The notes beneath the pieces were generated by a model. That model did no database searches and was not told where the DNA came from. It saw only the letters and a list, made by a program, of their open reading frames with translations. From Rhizobiales bacterium 63-22 (GTDB lineage: Bacteria > Pseudomonadota > Alphaproteobacteria > Rhizobiales > Rhizobiaceae): a DNA stretch of 64,000 nt. The position numbers and the translations under genes are program-made. Of this stretch, positions 26,744 through 35,428 are shown piece after piece. The stretch is from the NCBI GenBank assembly GCA_001898995.1, contig MKVZ01000017.1, positions 22,062 to 86,061 on the forward strand. Reading direction: 5' to 3'. Position 1 is the stretch's first letter, and every line of letters begins with the position of its first letter.

Positions 26744-27571
26744 TTACTTGACCGCGCCGAATGTCAGGCCGCGTACGAGCTGTTTCTGGCTGATCCATCC
26801 GAGGATCAGGATCGGAATGATGGCCAATGTGGAGGCTGCGGAAAGCTTCGCCCAGAAAAGGCCTTGCGGGCTGGAATAGGACGCAATGAAGGCCGACAGG
26901 GGGGCTGCCCTGGAAGCCGAGAGGTTGAGCGTCCAGAAGGATTCGTTCCACGCCAGAATAATGTTGAGCAGCAGGGTGGACGCCACGCCGGGAAGCGCCA
27001 TCGGCATGAGGATATAGAACAGTTCCTTGACGGCGGACGCGCCGTCCATGCGGGCGGCTTCGAGAATATCGACCGGGATTTCCTTGAAATAGGTGTAGAG
27101 CATCCACACCATCAAAGGCAGATGGCCGATGAGGATGATGGCCGTCAGGCCGCTGAGGCTGTCGAGAAAGCCCGTATCCTTGTAGATGAGATAGACGGGA
27201 ACCAGCGCGCCGACCGAAGGCAGCATCTTGGTGGACAGCATCCACATGAGCAGGGGACGGGTGCTCTTTCCGGGCTGGAAGGCGAACGACCAAGCGGCGG
27301 GTACGGCAAGAAACAGCCCGATCACCGTCGAGCCGATGGAGATGACGACGGAATTGCGGAAAAAGAGCAGATAGTCCGACCGCTGGTGAACTTCCACGTA
27401 ATTCGCCAGCGTCCAGCTCGGGATCAGCGACGGCGGAAAGGAGATCGCCTCCACTTCCGTCTTGAAGCTGGTCAGCACCGTCCACAGGATGGGGAAGAAC
27501 AGGATGAAGGCCACGACCCACCCGACGATGGTGAAGATGGTCCTGGACAATGTCGCGGGATGAAGTTTCAT
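26744..27571 (-). CDS. ABC transporter permease (MalG/SmoG type)
   Basis: The 275-residue membrane protein has six predicted helices and the EAA loop near [20 protein letters not shown], which docks onto the ATPase. It is the second permease of a CUT1-class importer. The gene lies 10 bases after the first permease. Confidence 0.9.
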   Translation of the reverse strand: MKLHPATLSRTIFTIVGWVVAFILFFPILWTVLTSFKTEVEAISFPPSLIPSWTLANYVEVHQRSDYLLFFRNSVVISIGSTVIGLFLAVPAAWSFAFQPGKSTRPLLMWMLSTKMLPSVGALVPVYLIYKDTGFLDSLSGLTAIILIGHLPLMVWMLYTYFKEIPVDILEAARMDGASAVKELFYILMPMALPGVASTLLLNIILAWNESFWTLNLSASRAAPLSAFIASYSSPQGLFWAKLSAASTLAIIPILILGWISQKQLVRGLTFGAVK

Positions 27572-27581
27572 CGTATCCTCC

Positions 27582-28454
27582 TCATGCCGTCAGGTTCTTG
27601 CCTGCCGAAAGCAGGGAGAAGATGGCCACCATGTTCGCCAGGACCACCGCGACGATGCCGCCGGCGGACGCCGCGCCCACATCGAATTGCAGAAGCGCCT
27701 GCTCATAGATGAGGAAGGGCAGATTGGTGGAGGCCGTGCCGGGACCGCCGCTCGTCGTCACGAATATTTCCGCGAAAATGGAGAGAATGAAGATCGTCTC
27801 CATCAGGATCACCACCGTGATGGCGCGGCTGAGATGGGGCAGCGTCAGGTAGCGGAAGCGCGAGAACACGCCGGCCCCGTCCATGCGCGCGGCTTCCTTC
27901 TGTTCGCCGTCGAGCGATTGCAGCGCCGTCAGGAAAATCAGCGTCGCGAAGGGAAGCCATTCCCATGTCGCGATGATGCCGACCGACAGAAGGGGATACT
28001 GGCCGAGCCAGTCGATGGGTGTGAAGCCCAGTTTCAGGGCGATCCATGCGAACAGGCCGTATGCCGGGTGCATGAACATGTTTTTCCAGATCAGCGCCGC
28101 GACCGTGGGCATGACGAAAAACGGTGCGATCACCATGAGGCGCACGATCCCCTGACCCCACATGGGCTGATCGAACAGCAGGGCCAGAAGGATGCCGCCG
28201 ATAACGGTGGCGGCCAGAACCCCGACCACGAGCAAGAGCGTGTTCTTGATCGCCTGCACGAAGGCGGGATCGGTCATGAAATAGGTGTAGTTGTCGAAGC
28301 CCGCGAAGCCGCCGACCGCCGGGTTCATCAGGTTGTAGAACCGGAACGAGAACCAGAGCGTCATCAGGAGCGGGATCACCATTCCGATGAACAGCACGAC
28401 GACGGCAGGCGTCAGGGCGAGCCGCCCGGCAAGACGCATCTGTTTTCCAGCCAT
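27582..28454 (-). CDS. ABC transporter permease (MalF/SmoF type)
   Basis: The 290-residue membrane protein has the EAA motif [21 protein letters not shown] and several hydrophobic helices. I chose the ATG at 28454 (MAGKQMRLAGRLAL) because AGGA lies 7 bases upstream. The ATG at 28520 adds 22 polar residues. It forms the transmembrane pore together with the MalG-type subunit. Confidence 0.9.
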   Translation of the reverse strand: MAGKQMRLAGRLALTPAVVVLFIGMVIPLLMTLWFSFRFYNLMNPAVGGFAGFDNYTYFMTDPAFVQAIKNTLLLVVGVLAATVIGGILLALLFDQPMWGQGIVRLMVIAPFFVMPTVAALIWKNMFMHPAYGLFAWIALKLGFTPIDWLGQYPLLSVGIIATWEWLPFATLIFLTALQSLDGEQKEAARMDGAGVFSRFRYLTLPHLSRAITVVILMETIFILSIFAEIFVTTSGGPGTASTNLPFLIYEQALLQFDVGAASAGGIVAVVLANMVAIFSLLSAGKNLTA

Positions 28455-28558
28455 GAGAACATCCTGTTCCTTGGGGCAGACCGGCGCTGAATCCGCGTCC
28501 GGACGGCCTTTCGATATCAACGGTCTTTCCGGGATCTTTCCGGGCCTGAAACCGGAGC

Positions 28559-28580
28559 GTTCCGCGCCGGAGCGCGGAAC
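28559..28580 (-). promoter_or_regulatory. Hairpin between binding-protein and permease genes
   Basis: GTTCCGCGC (28559-28567) pairs with GCGCGGAAC (28572-28580) around a 4-base loop, inside the 175-base gap after the binding-protein gene. Such hairpins commonly protect binding-protein mRNA so that it exceeds permease mRNA. Confidence 0.45.
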
Positions 28581-28629
28581 GCCTGCCCGGCCGCCGGGGG
28601 AGGCACGGCCGGGTGGGAGAGGAGGACCG

Positions 28630-29952
28630 TCAGTTCTTGTAGTAGCCCGCCCTTTGCATCGTCCGCTTCACGAAATCCTGCGATTCCTGAAGCGCCTGAT
28701 CGGGCGTCTTGCTGCCGGCGAGGGCGGCGGCCAGATTCTGGCCGACCGTGGTGCCGAGGGCCTGGAATTCGGGAATGTCTATGAAGCCCGCGCCGACATA
28801 GGGCACTTGATGGATCGAAGGCTTGTCGGGATTGACCGAGGATATGGCCGCCAGAACCTGATCGGCGAACGGGGCCGCCACCTTGCGGTATTCCGGCAGC
28901 TTGTAGGTCGAGGTGCGCGTTCCGGGAGGTGCGAGCAGCCAGCCTTCCTTCTCTCCGACCAGTTTCACATAGGCCTTGGAGGTCGCCCACTCGATGAACT
29001 TCTTGGCCGCCGCCTCATGCGCGGTGTCGCTGGCCGGAATGGCGAGCGACCACGCGCCGCTCCAGCCTGCGGCCTTCGGATTGATGTCCGTGACCGGGTA
29101 GGGGGCGAAGGCGGTCTTGTCGGAAACGGCCGATTCCTTCGGGTTGAGCAGAGAGCCGGCAGTCACCGTGGCGTCGATCCACATGCCGCATTTGCCGGTG
29201 CTGAACAGGACGCGGTTTTCGTTGTAGCCGTTGGAAGAGGCGCCGGGAGGACCGTATTTCTTCATCAGGTCCAGATACCAGTCCAGAGCGTCGTGCCACG
29301 GCTTCGAGGTCAGTTGGGGCTCCCATTTCATGTTAAACCATTCGCCGCCGAAGGCCGCCACGAAAGTGGTTATCAGCGGCGTGTTTTCGCCCCAGCCCGG
29401 CTTGCCGCGCAGGCAGATGCCGTAAACGCCGTTCGCCTTGTCGTCGATCTTGGCGGCGAAGTTGGCGATGTCGGAGAAAGTCGGCTTTGCGGGCATTTTC
29501 AGCCCGGCCTTGTCGAACAGGTCCTTGCGGTAATAGGTCATCAGACTCTCGCCGTAGAACGGCGCGGCATACATGGTGCCGTTGACGCTGAGGCTGGAGC
29601 GGATGGCCGGGATGATATCGTTGTAATCGTAATCCTTGCCGAAATCATCGAGTTTCATCAGCCAGCCCATCTTGCCCCAAATCTGGGTCTGATAGGAATT
29701 GACGGAGATCACGTCATATTGCGCCGCCTTGGTCGCGATGTCGGTGGCGAGCTTTTCGCGCAGTGAATTTTCCTCGAGGGTGACCCAGCGGACCTTGATG
29801 CCGGTTTCCTTCTCGAATTCCGGCGTCAGCTTCTGCATGATGATCATGTCGTTGTTGTTGACCGTGGCGACCACGATCTCCTCGGCGGATGCGGACGCCG
29901 TCAGACCGATGACAGACACGGCGCCTGCCAGAATGGTTGTAATGGCTTTCAT
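28630..29952 (-). CDS. Family 1 periplasmic solute-binding protein (polyol/sugar class)
   Basis: The 440-residue precursor has a signal peptide ending near Ala23 (TASASA) and a family 1 fold with FEKETGIKVRWVTLEENSLR at the start and GGEWFNMKWEPQLTSKPWHD in the middle. Relatives serve SmoEFGK-type sorbitol/mannitol importers. It precedes the two permeases and the MalK-type ATPase on the same strand. The surrounding amidase and M20 hydrolase suggest that the real ligand carries an amide bond. Confidence 0.9.
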   Translation of the reverse strand: MKAITTILAGAVSVIGLTASASAEEIVVATVNNNDMIIMQKLTPEFEKETGIKVRWVTLEENSLREKLATDIATKAAQYDVISVNSYQTQIWGKMGWLMKLDDFGKDYDYNDIIPAIRSSLSVNGTMYAAPFYGESLMTYYRKDLFDKAGLKMPAKPTFSDIANFAAKIDDKANGVYGICLRGKPGWGENTPLITTFVAAFGGEWFNMKWEPQLTSKPWHDALDWYLDLMKKYGPPGASSNGYNENRVLFSTGKCGMWIDATVTAGSLLNPKESAVSDKTAFAPYPVTDINPKAAGWSGAWSLAIPASDTAHEAAAKKFIEWATSKAYVKLVGEKEGWLLAPPGTRTSTYKLPEYRKVAAPFADQVLAAISSVNPDKPSIHQVPYVGAGFIDIPEFQALGTTVGQNLAAALAGSKTPDQALQESQDFVKRTMQRAGYYKN

Positions 29953-30026
29953 TGGTGAAACCCCTCCTTATTGTTGGTTTCCTGGTTGAAATGCTCAAAA
30001 GCCCGACTGCGCAAGCAACCCGCGGG

Positions 30027-31442
30027 CTACCGGGATGAAGCGGGATCTTTCGGTGTCAGCCGGGCGCAGTTTTTCTCCAGCACCGCGCCCGCCGCGAACA
30101 GCCGTTCCTCCTGAAACAGCGATCCCATGAGCTGGACGCCCATCGGCACGCCGCCGGAAAGACCCGTGGGAGCGGCGAGCGTCGGCAGGCCGAGCAGGGG
30201 CGTCACATGCAGCGGCGAGAGTTCCAGTACCTGTTCCGCGGTGAGGCCGACCGGGTCATCATAGGTGTCGATGGCCTGCGGCTTGCGCCAGGTCGTCGGC
30301 GTCAGGACGATCGGATAGTCCTGCATGAAGGCCAGCCATTCGCGCAGGATCGTGGTGCGGCGTGCGAGGCCGGTGCGGAACGCCTCGAAATCCACTTCGG
30401 GCGTGGCCGACAGCAGGGCGTGCGCCTCGTTGATTTCCTCCGGCGGCGCGCTCGCCTCGATCATCGGCAGGTTGTGAATGCGCAGCTCATGGATGAGCAG
30501 CTTGTCGCGCAGGGCGGACGCTTCCGCATAATGCGGCGGCGTGCATTCCTCGATCCGATAACCGGCATCGGCGAGCCAGCGCGCGGCCTGCCAGACGGCG
30601 GCCACCACCTCGATGTCCGCCTGCACGCCGGGAAGCCCGGTCAGGACCGCCACCTTGCACGGCCGGTGTACAGCCCTGCCGGAGATCGGCGCGAAGGACG
30701 ACCAAGGATCGCGCAGATCGTGGCCCGACATGGCGTTCAGCGCGACCCGCAGATCGTCGATAGTGCGCGCGAAGGGGCCGTTGCAAAGCGCAAGCTGCGA
30801 CATGATCGCCATTTCGGAAGGCGCCGTGCCGCTGTAATGCGGCACCCGCCCGAATGTCGGGCGCATCCCGAAGATGCCGCAGCAATAGGCCGGATAACGG
30901 ATGGAGCCGCCGCTGTCGTTGCCATGCGTGAGCGGCACCATGCCGGTGGCGACGGAAACCGCGGCGCCGCCGCTCGATCCGCCGGGCGTGACCTTCGGGT
31001 CCCAGGGGCTGAGCGTGCGGCCGTAGAGCTTGTTGTTGGTAAAAAGGCCGAACGACATGGCTGGCGTATTGGTGCGGCCGACGATGACGGCGCCCGCTTC
31101 GCGCCATTTTTCGATGAGGGGCGCGTCTGCCTGCGGAATACGATCCTGAAACTGTGCCGCGCCATTGGTCGTCGGGCGACCGGCATAGTCGATATTGATC
31201 TTGACGGTGACGGGCACGCCATGGAGCGGTCCGACGGACTTGCCCCGGCTGATCGCGGCGTCCGCCTTTTCGGCGCTGCGCCTTGCCTCGTCGTACAGGG
31301 GATCGACGATCGCGTTCACAGCCGGATTGACGGCCTCGATGCGCCCGATGCAGCTTTCGACGCATTCAAGCGAGGAGACTTCCTTCGTGCGAATGGCCTC
31401 CGCCATCCGCGTGGCGCTCCAGCGCCATAATTCTTCACCCAT
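30027..31442 (-). CDS. Amidase signature family enzyme
   Basis: The 471-residue protein has the Ser-cisSer-Lys triad of the amidase signature family: Lys81 in VTVKINID, Ser156 in TPGGSSGGAAV and Ser180 in GNDSGGSIRYP. It hydrolyses a carboxamide to a carboxylate and ammonia or an amine. The exact substrate is unknown. I chose the ATG at 31442 because GGAGGAA lies 5 bases upstream. It lies 46 bases after gluconokinase and 74 bases before the binding-protein gene, consistent with one transcript from the LacI-type operator. Confidence 0.9.
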   Translation of the reverse strand: MGEELWRWSATRMAEAIRTKEVSSLECVESCIGRIEAVNPAVNAIVDPLYDEARRSAEKADAAISRGKSVGPLHGVPVTVKINIDYAGRPTTNGAAQFQDRIPQADAPLIEKWREAGAVIVGRTNTPAMSFGLFTNNKLYGRTLSPWDPKVTPGGSSGGAAVSVATGMVPLTHGNDSGGSIRYPAYCCGIFGMRPTFGRVPHYSGTAPSEMAIMSQLALCNGPFARTIDDLRVALNAMSGHDLRDPWSSFAPISGRAVHRPCKVAVLTGLPGVQADIEVVAAVWQAARWLADAGYRIEECTPPHYAEASALRDKLLIHELRIHNLPMIEASAPPEEINEAHALLSATPEVDFEAFRTGLARRTTILREWLAFMQDYPIVLTPTTWRKPQAIDTYDDPVGLTAEQVLELSPLHVTPLLGLPTLAAPTGLSGGVPMGVQLMGSLFQEERLFAAGAVLEKNCARLTPKDPASSR

Positions 31443-31488
31443 GTCATTTCCTCCCCGCACCGCCTCCGCGGGCATTGAATATCCGCGC

Positions 31489-32031
31489 CTAGACCGTGCC
31501 TGCATCCACAAGATGCGCGCATATGCTTTCCACGATCTGCTCGACCGGCTGGTCGATGGACACCTCGAAACCCTGCTCGTCGTCCTCCAGCGGTTCCAGC
31601 GTCGCGAACTGGCTTTCGAGCAGCGTCGGCGGCATGAAATGCGCGCGCCGCGACGACAGGCGCTCCTGAATCAGTTGCTTCGGGCCGTTGAGATGAACGA
31701 TCAGCATGGGGCCGATCATCTTCCGCAGCCGGTCGCGATAGATCCGCTTCAGCGCCGAGCATGCGATGACCACGTAGCCGGGGTGATCGGCCGCTGCTTT
31801 GAGCGCCGCCTCTGCAACCGCTTTCAACCAAGGCCATCGGTGATCGTCGTCCAGCGCCTTGCCGGCCGACATCAACGCGATGTTGCTTTGCGGATGAAAA
31901 TCGTCCGCCTCTATGAAAACACCGTCAAGACGCGCCACAAGCCTATGTGCGACCGAGGTTTTTCCCGATCCACTTACACCCATTACAAGAATAAAGGACG
32001 GACAAACCCTGTTGCTTCCGGCCACTGTCAT
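31489..32031 (-). CDS. gntK: Gluconokinase
   Basis: The 180-residue P-loop kinase (GVSGSGKT at 18-25) phosphorylates gluconate to 6-phosphogluconate. The family motifs EADDFHPQSN, DDDHRWPWL and the LSSRRAHFMPPTLLESQ lid are present. The ATG at 32031 has GGCAGG 7 bases upstream. It is the first gene after a perfect palindromic operator and diverges from a LacI-family regulator, which is the standard gluconate-regulon layout. Confidence 0.93.
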   Translation of the reverse strand: MTVAGSNRVCPSFILVMGVSGSGKTSVAHRLVARLDGVFIEADDFHPQSNIALMSAGKALDDDHRWPWLKAVAEAALKAAADHPGYVVIACSALKRIYRDRLRKMIGPMLIVHLNGPKQLIQERLSSRRAHFMPPTLLESQFATLEPLEDDEQGFEVSIDQPVEQIVESICAHLVDAGTV

Positions 32032-32053
32032 ACTGCATCCTGCCGCCAAACTC

Positions 32054-32082
32054 TTGTATCACCAAATGTAAGCGCTTACATT
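32054..32082 (+). promoter_or_regulatory. Putative promoter of the LacI-family regulator gene
   Basis: TTGTAT at 32054-32059 and TACATT at 32077-32082 are separated by 17 bases. The -10 hexamer and part of the spacer lie inside the palindromic operator, so the regulator would repress itself. Confidence 0.5.
32065..32082. promoter_or_regulatory. Operator for the LacI-family regulator
   Basis: AATGTAAGCGCTTACATT is a perfect 18-bp palindrome with the central CG typical of LacI/GalR-family sites. It lies between the divergent gntK and regulator genes, 34 bases before the gntK start and 132 bases before the regulator start. Confidence 0.88.
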
Positions 32083-32213
32083 AAAGGCATCCTTCAGGGA
32101 GGTTGTCAACGTCAAAGTGGCTTCGCCATCCTGCGACGGCGATGGACACTTCGATCGAAATTGGGCACAAAGCGGCAAGTCGCTTTGAATATCTGTCAGA
32201 GAAGGAGGGGCCC

Positions 32214-33242
32214 TTGGACCAGCGTAAGACGACGCTTGCGGACGTCGCCAGTCAGGCGGGAGTCAGCGCCGCCACCGTCTCTCGCGCCCTGAATGCGCCG
32301 GACATGGTTTCGGCCGAGGTTCGCGCCCGCATCCAGAAAGTCGTCGAGAAGCTGGGCTATATTCCGAATCCGGCGGCGAGAGCGCTTGCATCGGCGCGTA
32401 CCAATGTCATCGGCGTCCTCATTCCGTCCGTGACCAACAATGTCTTCGCCGATGTCCTGCGTGGCATCTATTCGGTCATAAACGAAACGCCCATGGAGGT
32501 TCAGCTCGGCAATACGCGCTATTCGTTTCTGGAAGAAGAGAACCTGCTCAAGGTGTTCGTCAGCCAGCGGCCGGCGGGATTGATCATCGCCGGTATCGAT
32601 CAGTCCGCCGCCTCGCTGAAACTGCTGCGGCAAATCGATTGCCCCATCGTGCAGATCATGGAGATCGGCGACGACCCTATCGATATGATGGTCGGCTTTT
32701 CCCACAGGCAGGCGGCCTATGAGGCCACCGCCCATCTCATCGAACAGGGTTACAGAAGAATCGCATTTCTCGGCGCGCGCATGGATCCGCGAACGCAGCG
32801 CCGCATGGCGGGGTGCGTGGAGGCCTTGCAGCAGGCGGGTCTTCATGACGAACGCCTCATAATAACGACGCCAAAGCCCTCCACCGTCACGCTCGGCTGC
32901 CAGCTTCTGAGCGAGTTACTGTCCCGCGAACCGGAGGCGGATGCGGTTTTTTGCAACAACGACGATCTGGCGCTTGGCGTCCTGTTTGAATGCCAGCGTC
33001 GCCAGATCAATATTCCGGGCCAGTTCGGCATTTGCGGGTTCAACGATCTGGAGATGATGGGCGTCGCCAATCCGTCCGTCAGCAGCGTTCGGACCTTTCG
33101 TCAGGAAATGGGCGAGCAGGCGGTGCGGATGCTGCTAGCGGCCATCTCAGGAAACAGGCCCGCGCAATCGAAGGTGGATATCGGTTTTCAACTGATCAGA
33201 CGTCGAAGCACGCAGCGATTGGCGGCTTTGGCGCAAGGGTAA
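32214..33242 (+). CDS. LacI-family regulator, GntR (gluconate) type
   Basis: The protein of about 342 residues has an N-terminal LacI helix-turn-helix (TTLADVASQAGVSAATVSRA), a hinge helix (NPAARALASARTN) and a periplasmic-binding-protein-like effector domain. The TTG at 32214 follows GGAGGGG and starts right at the DNA-binding domain; an ATG at 32142 would add 24 residues. Divergence from gntK and the palindrome between them suggest it responds to gluconate or a derivative. The downstream amidase-ABC genes may also be under its control. Confidence 0.88.
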   Translation: MDQRKTTLADVASQAGVSAATVSRALNAPDMVSAEVRARIQKVVEKLGYIPNPAARALASARTNVIGVLIPSVTNNVFADVLRGIYSVINETPMEVQLGNTRYSFLEEENLLKVFVSQRPAGLIIAGIDQSAASLKLLRQIDCPIVQIMEIGDDPIDMMVGFSHRQAAYEATAHLIEQGYRRIAFLGARMDPRTQRRMAGCVEALQQAGLHDERLIITTPKPSTVTLGCQLLSELLSREPEADAVFCNNDDLALGVLFECQRRQINIPGQFGICGFNDLEMMGVANPSVSSVRTFRQEMGEQAVRMLLAAISGNRPAQSKVDIGFQLIRRRSTQRLAALAQG

Positions 33243-33509
33243 GCCGGCGCGGGCTATTCGTTCCCTATTATTTGTGCGCGGGGCAACGGATGTGATCCGA
33301 CTTGGCACATTTCTGCGAGGCTTTCACCCGGACAGGAGGGAGCGCAACATCGCCAGCCGACATCTTTCCTAAAAACTCATCAGTCATGGCAAAGAGGATG
33401 AAGGACCTATCCACGATCACACACCGACCCTTTCCGAATGAAAGGAAGCGAAGAAGAGACGGTAAACGGGGTATTTTTGCGCAAAAAGTTGCGTCCGGGG
33501 GCACTTGCC

Positions 33510-35123
33510 TTAATTGCATCTCTCCCGCAGCGCGGATCGTTTCAGCTTGCCGGATTCGGTTTTCGGCAGGGCGGCGATCCATTCGATTTCGCGCGGATAT
33601 TTGTATGGGGCGAGGTTGCGCTTGACGTAGTCCTGCAATTCCTTTTTCAGCGTCGCGTCGCCGGCGATGCCGTCGGCAAGAACCACGAAGGCCTTGACGA
33701 TGAAACCGCGTTCGCTGTCGGGTGCGCCGACCACGCCGCATTCGCGGACGGCCGGATGTTCCAGAAGGCTGGCTTCGACTTCCGGGCCGGCGATGTTGTA
33801 GCCGGCCGAGATGATCATGTCGTCGCTACGGGCCTGATAGCGGAAATAGCCGTCCTCATCGACGACATAGGTGTCGCCGGTCATGTTCCAGCCGTTCTGG
33901 ACGTAATCGGCCTGACGCTCGTCGGCGAGATATTTGCAGCCGAGCGGGCCGCGCACAGCCAGCCGGCCCGGAACGCCGGGAGGGCATGGGTCGCCGTTCC
34001 CGTCGAGGACGCAGGCCTCGTAGCCCGGCACAGGCTTACCGGTCGCGCCGGGGCGGACGTCCGCTTCCTTCGCCGCGATGAAGATGTGCAGCATTTCGGT
34101 GGCGCCGATGCCGTCGAGCAGGGTGAGGCCGGTGACTTCCTTCCACGCCTCGAAGGTCGGCAGGGGCAGGGCCTCGCCGGCCGAAACGCATTTGCGCAGG
34201 GAGGACAGGTCGTATTCGCCGATCCGGCCGAGCATGGCGCGGTAGGAGGTCGGTGCGGTGAAGCAGACGGTGGCGCGGTATTCGCCGATGGCGCGGGCGA
34301 GGTCGTCCGGCGCGGTCTTGGCGGGAAGCGCGGTCGAGGCGCCGATGCGGAAGGGAAACAGCACCAGCCCGCCGAGGCCGAAGGTGAAGGCGAGCGGCGG
34401 CGAGCCGATGAAGATGTCGTCTTCGTTGGCTTCGAGGATGTGCTTCGCATAGCAGTCGCACACGATGAGAAGATCGCGGTGGAAATGGATCGTCGCCTTG
34501 GGCATGCCGGTGGTGCCGGAGGTGAAGCCCAGCAGGCAGGGATCGTCGGCGCGGGTGTCGACGGCGGCGAAACTCTCGGGCATGCCGGCCAGAAACTCGC
34601 CCAGCTCGCCCTCCGCATGGCCCTGCCACGAGACGACGCGCTCCAGGCTGGAGGTCTGGCGCACGGCCTCCGCCATGTCGTCCATCAGCGCGGCGTCGCA
34701 GAAGGCGAAGCGCACCTTCGCCTTGTCGATGACCTTGACCAGTTCCCTCGCGCGCAGCAGCGGCATGGTGGCGACGACGATGCCGCCCGCCTTGATGACG
34801 GCGAGATAAAGCGCGATCTGCGTCGGCGTGTTGGCCGAGCGCAGCAGCACGCGGTTGCCCGTCTCCATGCCGAGCTTCGTGACCAGCACGCCGGCGATCC
34901 GGTTCACGATCCGCGACAGCTCACGATAGGTCCAGCGGAGGCCCGGCGCGCGCAGCGCGATGCGGTCGCCGCGCCCGGCCTCGACATGGACATCCACCAG
35001 CTCATGCACGGCATTGAGCCGTTCCGGATAGCCGAGGCGCTCCAGATTGACGAGTGTCGGCATGGCCTCGGCCGGTGGCAGATTGTCGATGACGAACGTA
35101 TCGGCATGGGCGGTGACGGACAT
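33510..35123 (-). CDS. Aromatic acid-CoA ligase (2-aminobenzoate/benzoate-CoA ligase type)
   Basis: The 537-residue adenylate-forming enzyme has the AMP motif TSGTTGMPK (201-209), YNIAGPEVEASLLEHP and the C-terminal catalytic Lys in PKTESGKLKR. The N-terminus AHADTFVIDNLPP resembles AbmG-type 2-aminobenzoate-CoA ligases and benzoate-CoA ligases. It would make the aryl-CoA used by the monooxygenase/reductase fusion at 54.5-56.8 kb. Both genes have the same promoter and operator layout, which supports a common substrate. Salicylate, benzoate and anthranilate are all possible. Confidence 0.85.
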   Translation of the reverse strand: MSVTAHADTFVIDNLPPAEAMPTLVNLERLGYPERLNAVHELVDVHVEAGRGDRIALRAPGLRWTYRELSRIVNRIAGVLVTKLGMETGNRVLLRSANTPTQIALYLAVIKAGGIVVATMPLLRARELVKVIDKAKVRFAFCDAALMDDMAEAVRQTSSLERVVSWQGHAEGELGEFLAGMPESFAAVDTRADDPCLLGFTSGTTGMPKATIHFHRDLLIVCDCYAKHILEANEDDIFIGSPPLAFTFGLGGLVLFPFRIGASTALPAKTAPDDLARAIGEYRATVCFTAPTSYRAMLGRIGEYDLSSLRKCVSAGEALPLPTFEAWKEVTGLTLLDGIGATEMLHIFIAAKEADVRPGATGKPVPGYEACVLDGNGDPCPPGVPGRLAVRGPLGCKYLADERQADYVQNGWNMTGDTYVVDEDGYFRYQARSDDMIISAGYNIAGPEVEASLLEHPAVRECGVVGAPDSERGFIVKAFVVLADGIAGDATLKKELQDYVKRNLAPYKYPREIEWIAALPKTESGKLKRSALRERCN

Positions 35124-35271
35124 GAATGGACTCCCGATGTGGGTACTGGTTCACCCGGCTTTACTGTTTTCCCGTAACCTCGATGCTGCCCACATCTCGC
35201 GATCTGACGCGATGCGGACGCTGGGGTGCGGGCGGTTCCCTTGGTTTGATTCCGCCGGCCGGCTGGAAATC

Positions 35272-35289
35272 TTTTAAGTTTAAAATATA
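35272..35289. promoter_or_regulatory. AT-rich palindromic operator, copy 1
   Basis: TTTTAAGTTTAAAATATA contains the inverted repeat TTTTAA-2-TTAAAA (35272-35285). The same 18 bases occur at 56901-56918. Size, AT content and symmetry fit a MarR-family site, and four MarR genes lie in the cluster. It covers the -10 box of the ligase promoter. Confidence 0.8.
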
Positions 35290-35311
35290 ATTGCCCGCAC
35301 CGGTGCGTCAA
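35284..35311 (-). promoter_or_regulatory. Promoter of the CoA ligase gene
   Basis: On the minus strand TTGACG (35311-35306), a 16-base spacer and TATATT (35289-35284) form a sigma70-type promoter. The -10 box lies inside the palindromic operator. The predicted start lies about 155 bases before the ligase ATG. Confidence 0.72.
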
Positions 35312-35355
35312 CCCTGCAAGGTGTGCCTCCGCACGTTCATGAATTGCAGTGACAG

Positions 35356-35383
35356 TTGTCGAAACACCCTTTTATTTTATAAA
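35356..35383 (+). promoter_or_regulatory. Putative promoter of the dioxygenase-transport operon
   Basis: TTGTCG (35356-35361), 16 bases, TATAAA (35378-35383) on the plus strand, 45 bases before the dioxygenase ATG. It lies in a 305-base divergent region that also holds the ligase promoter and operator. No further coding sequence is seen here. Confidence 0.5.
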
Positions 35384-35428
35384 AAAATATGTACTATCGA
35401 AAATGAGAACAAGCTGGAGGAATGTGTC

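Noticed and set aside
33474..33487. Perfect palindrome TTTTTGCGCAAAAA downstream of the LacI-type regulator gene
   Set aside because: It lies between two convergent genes with no promoter nearby and no T run after a GC stem, so neither operator nor terminator is supported.
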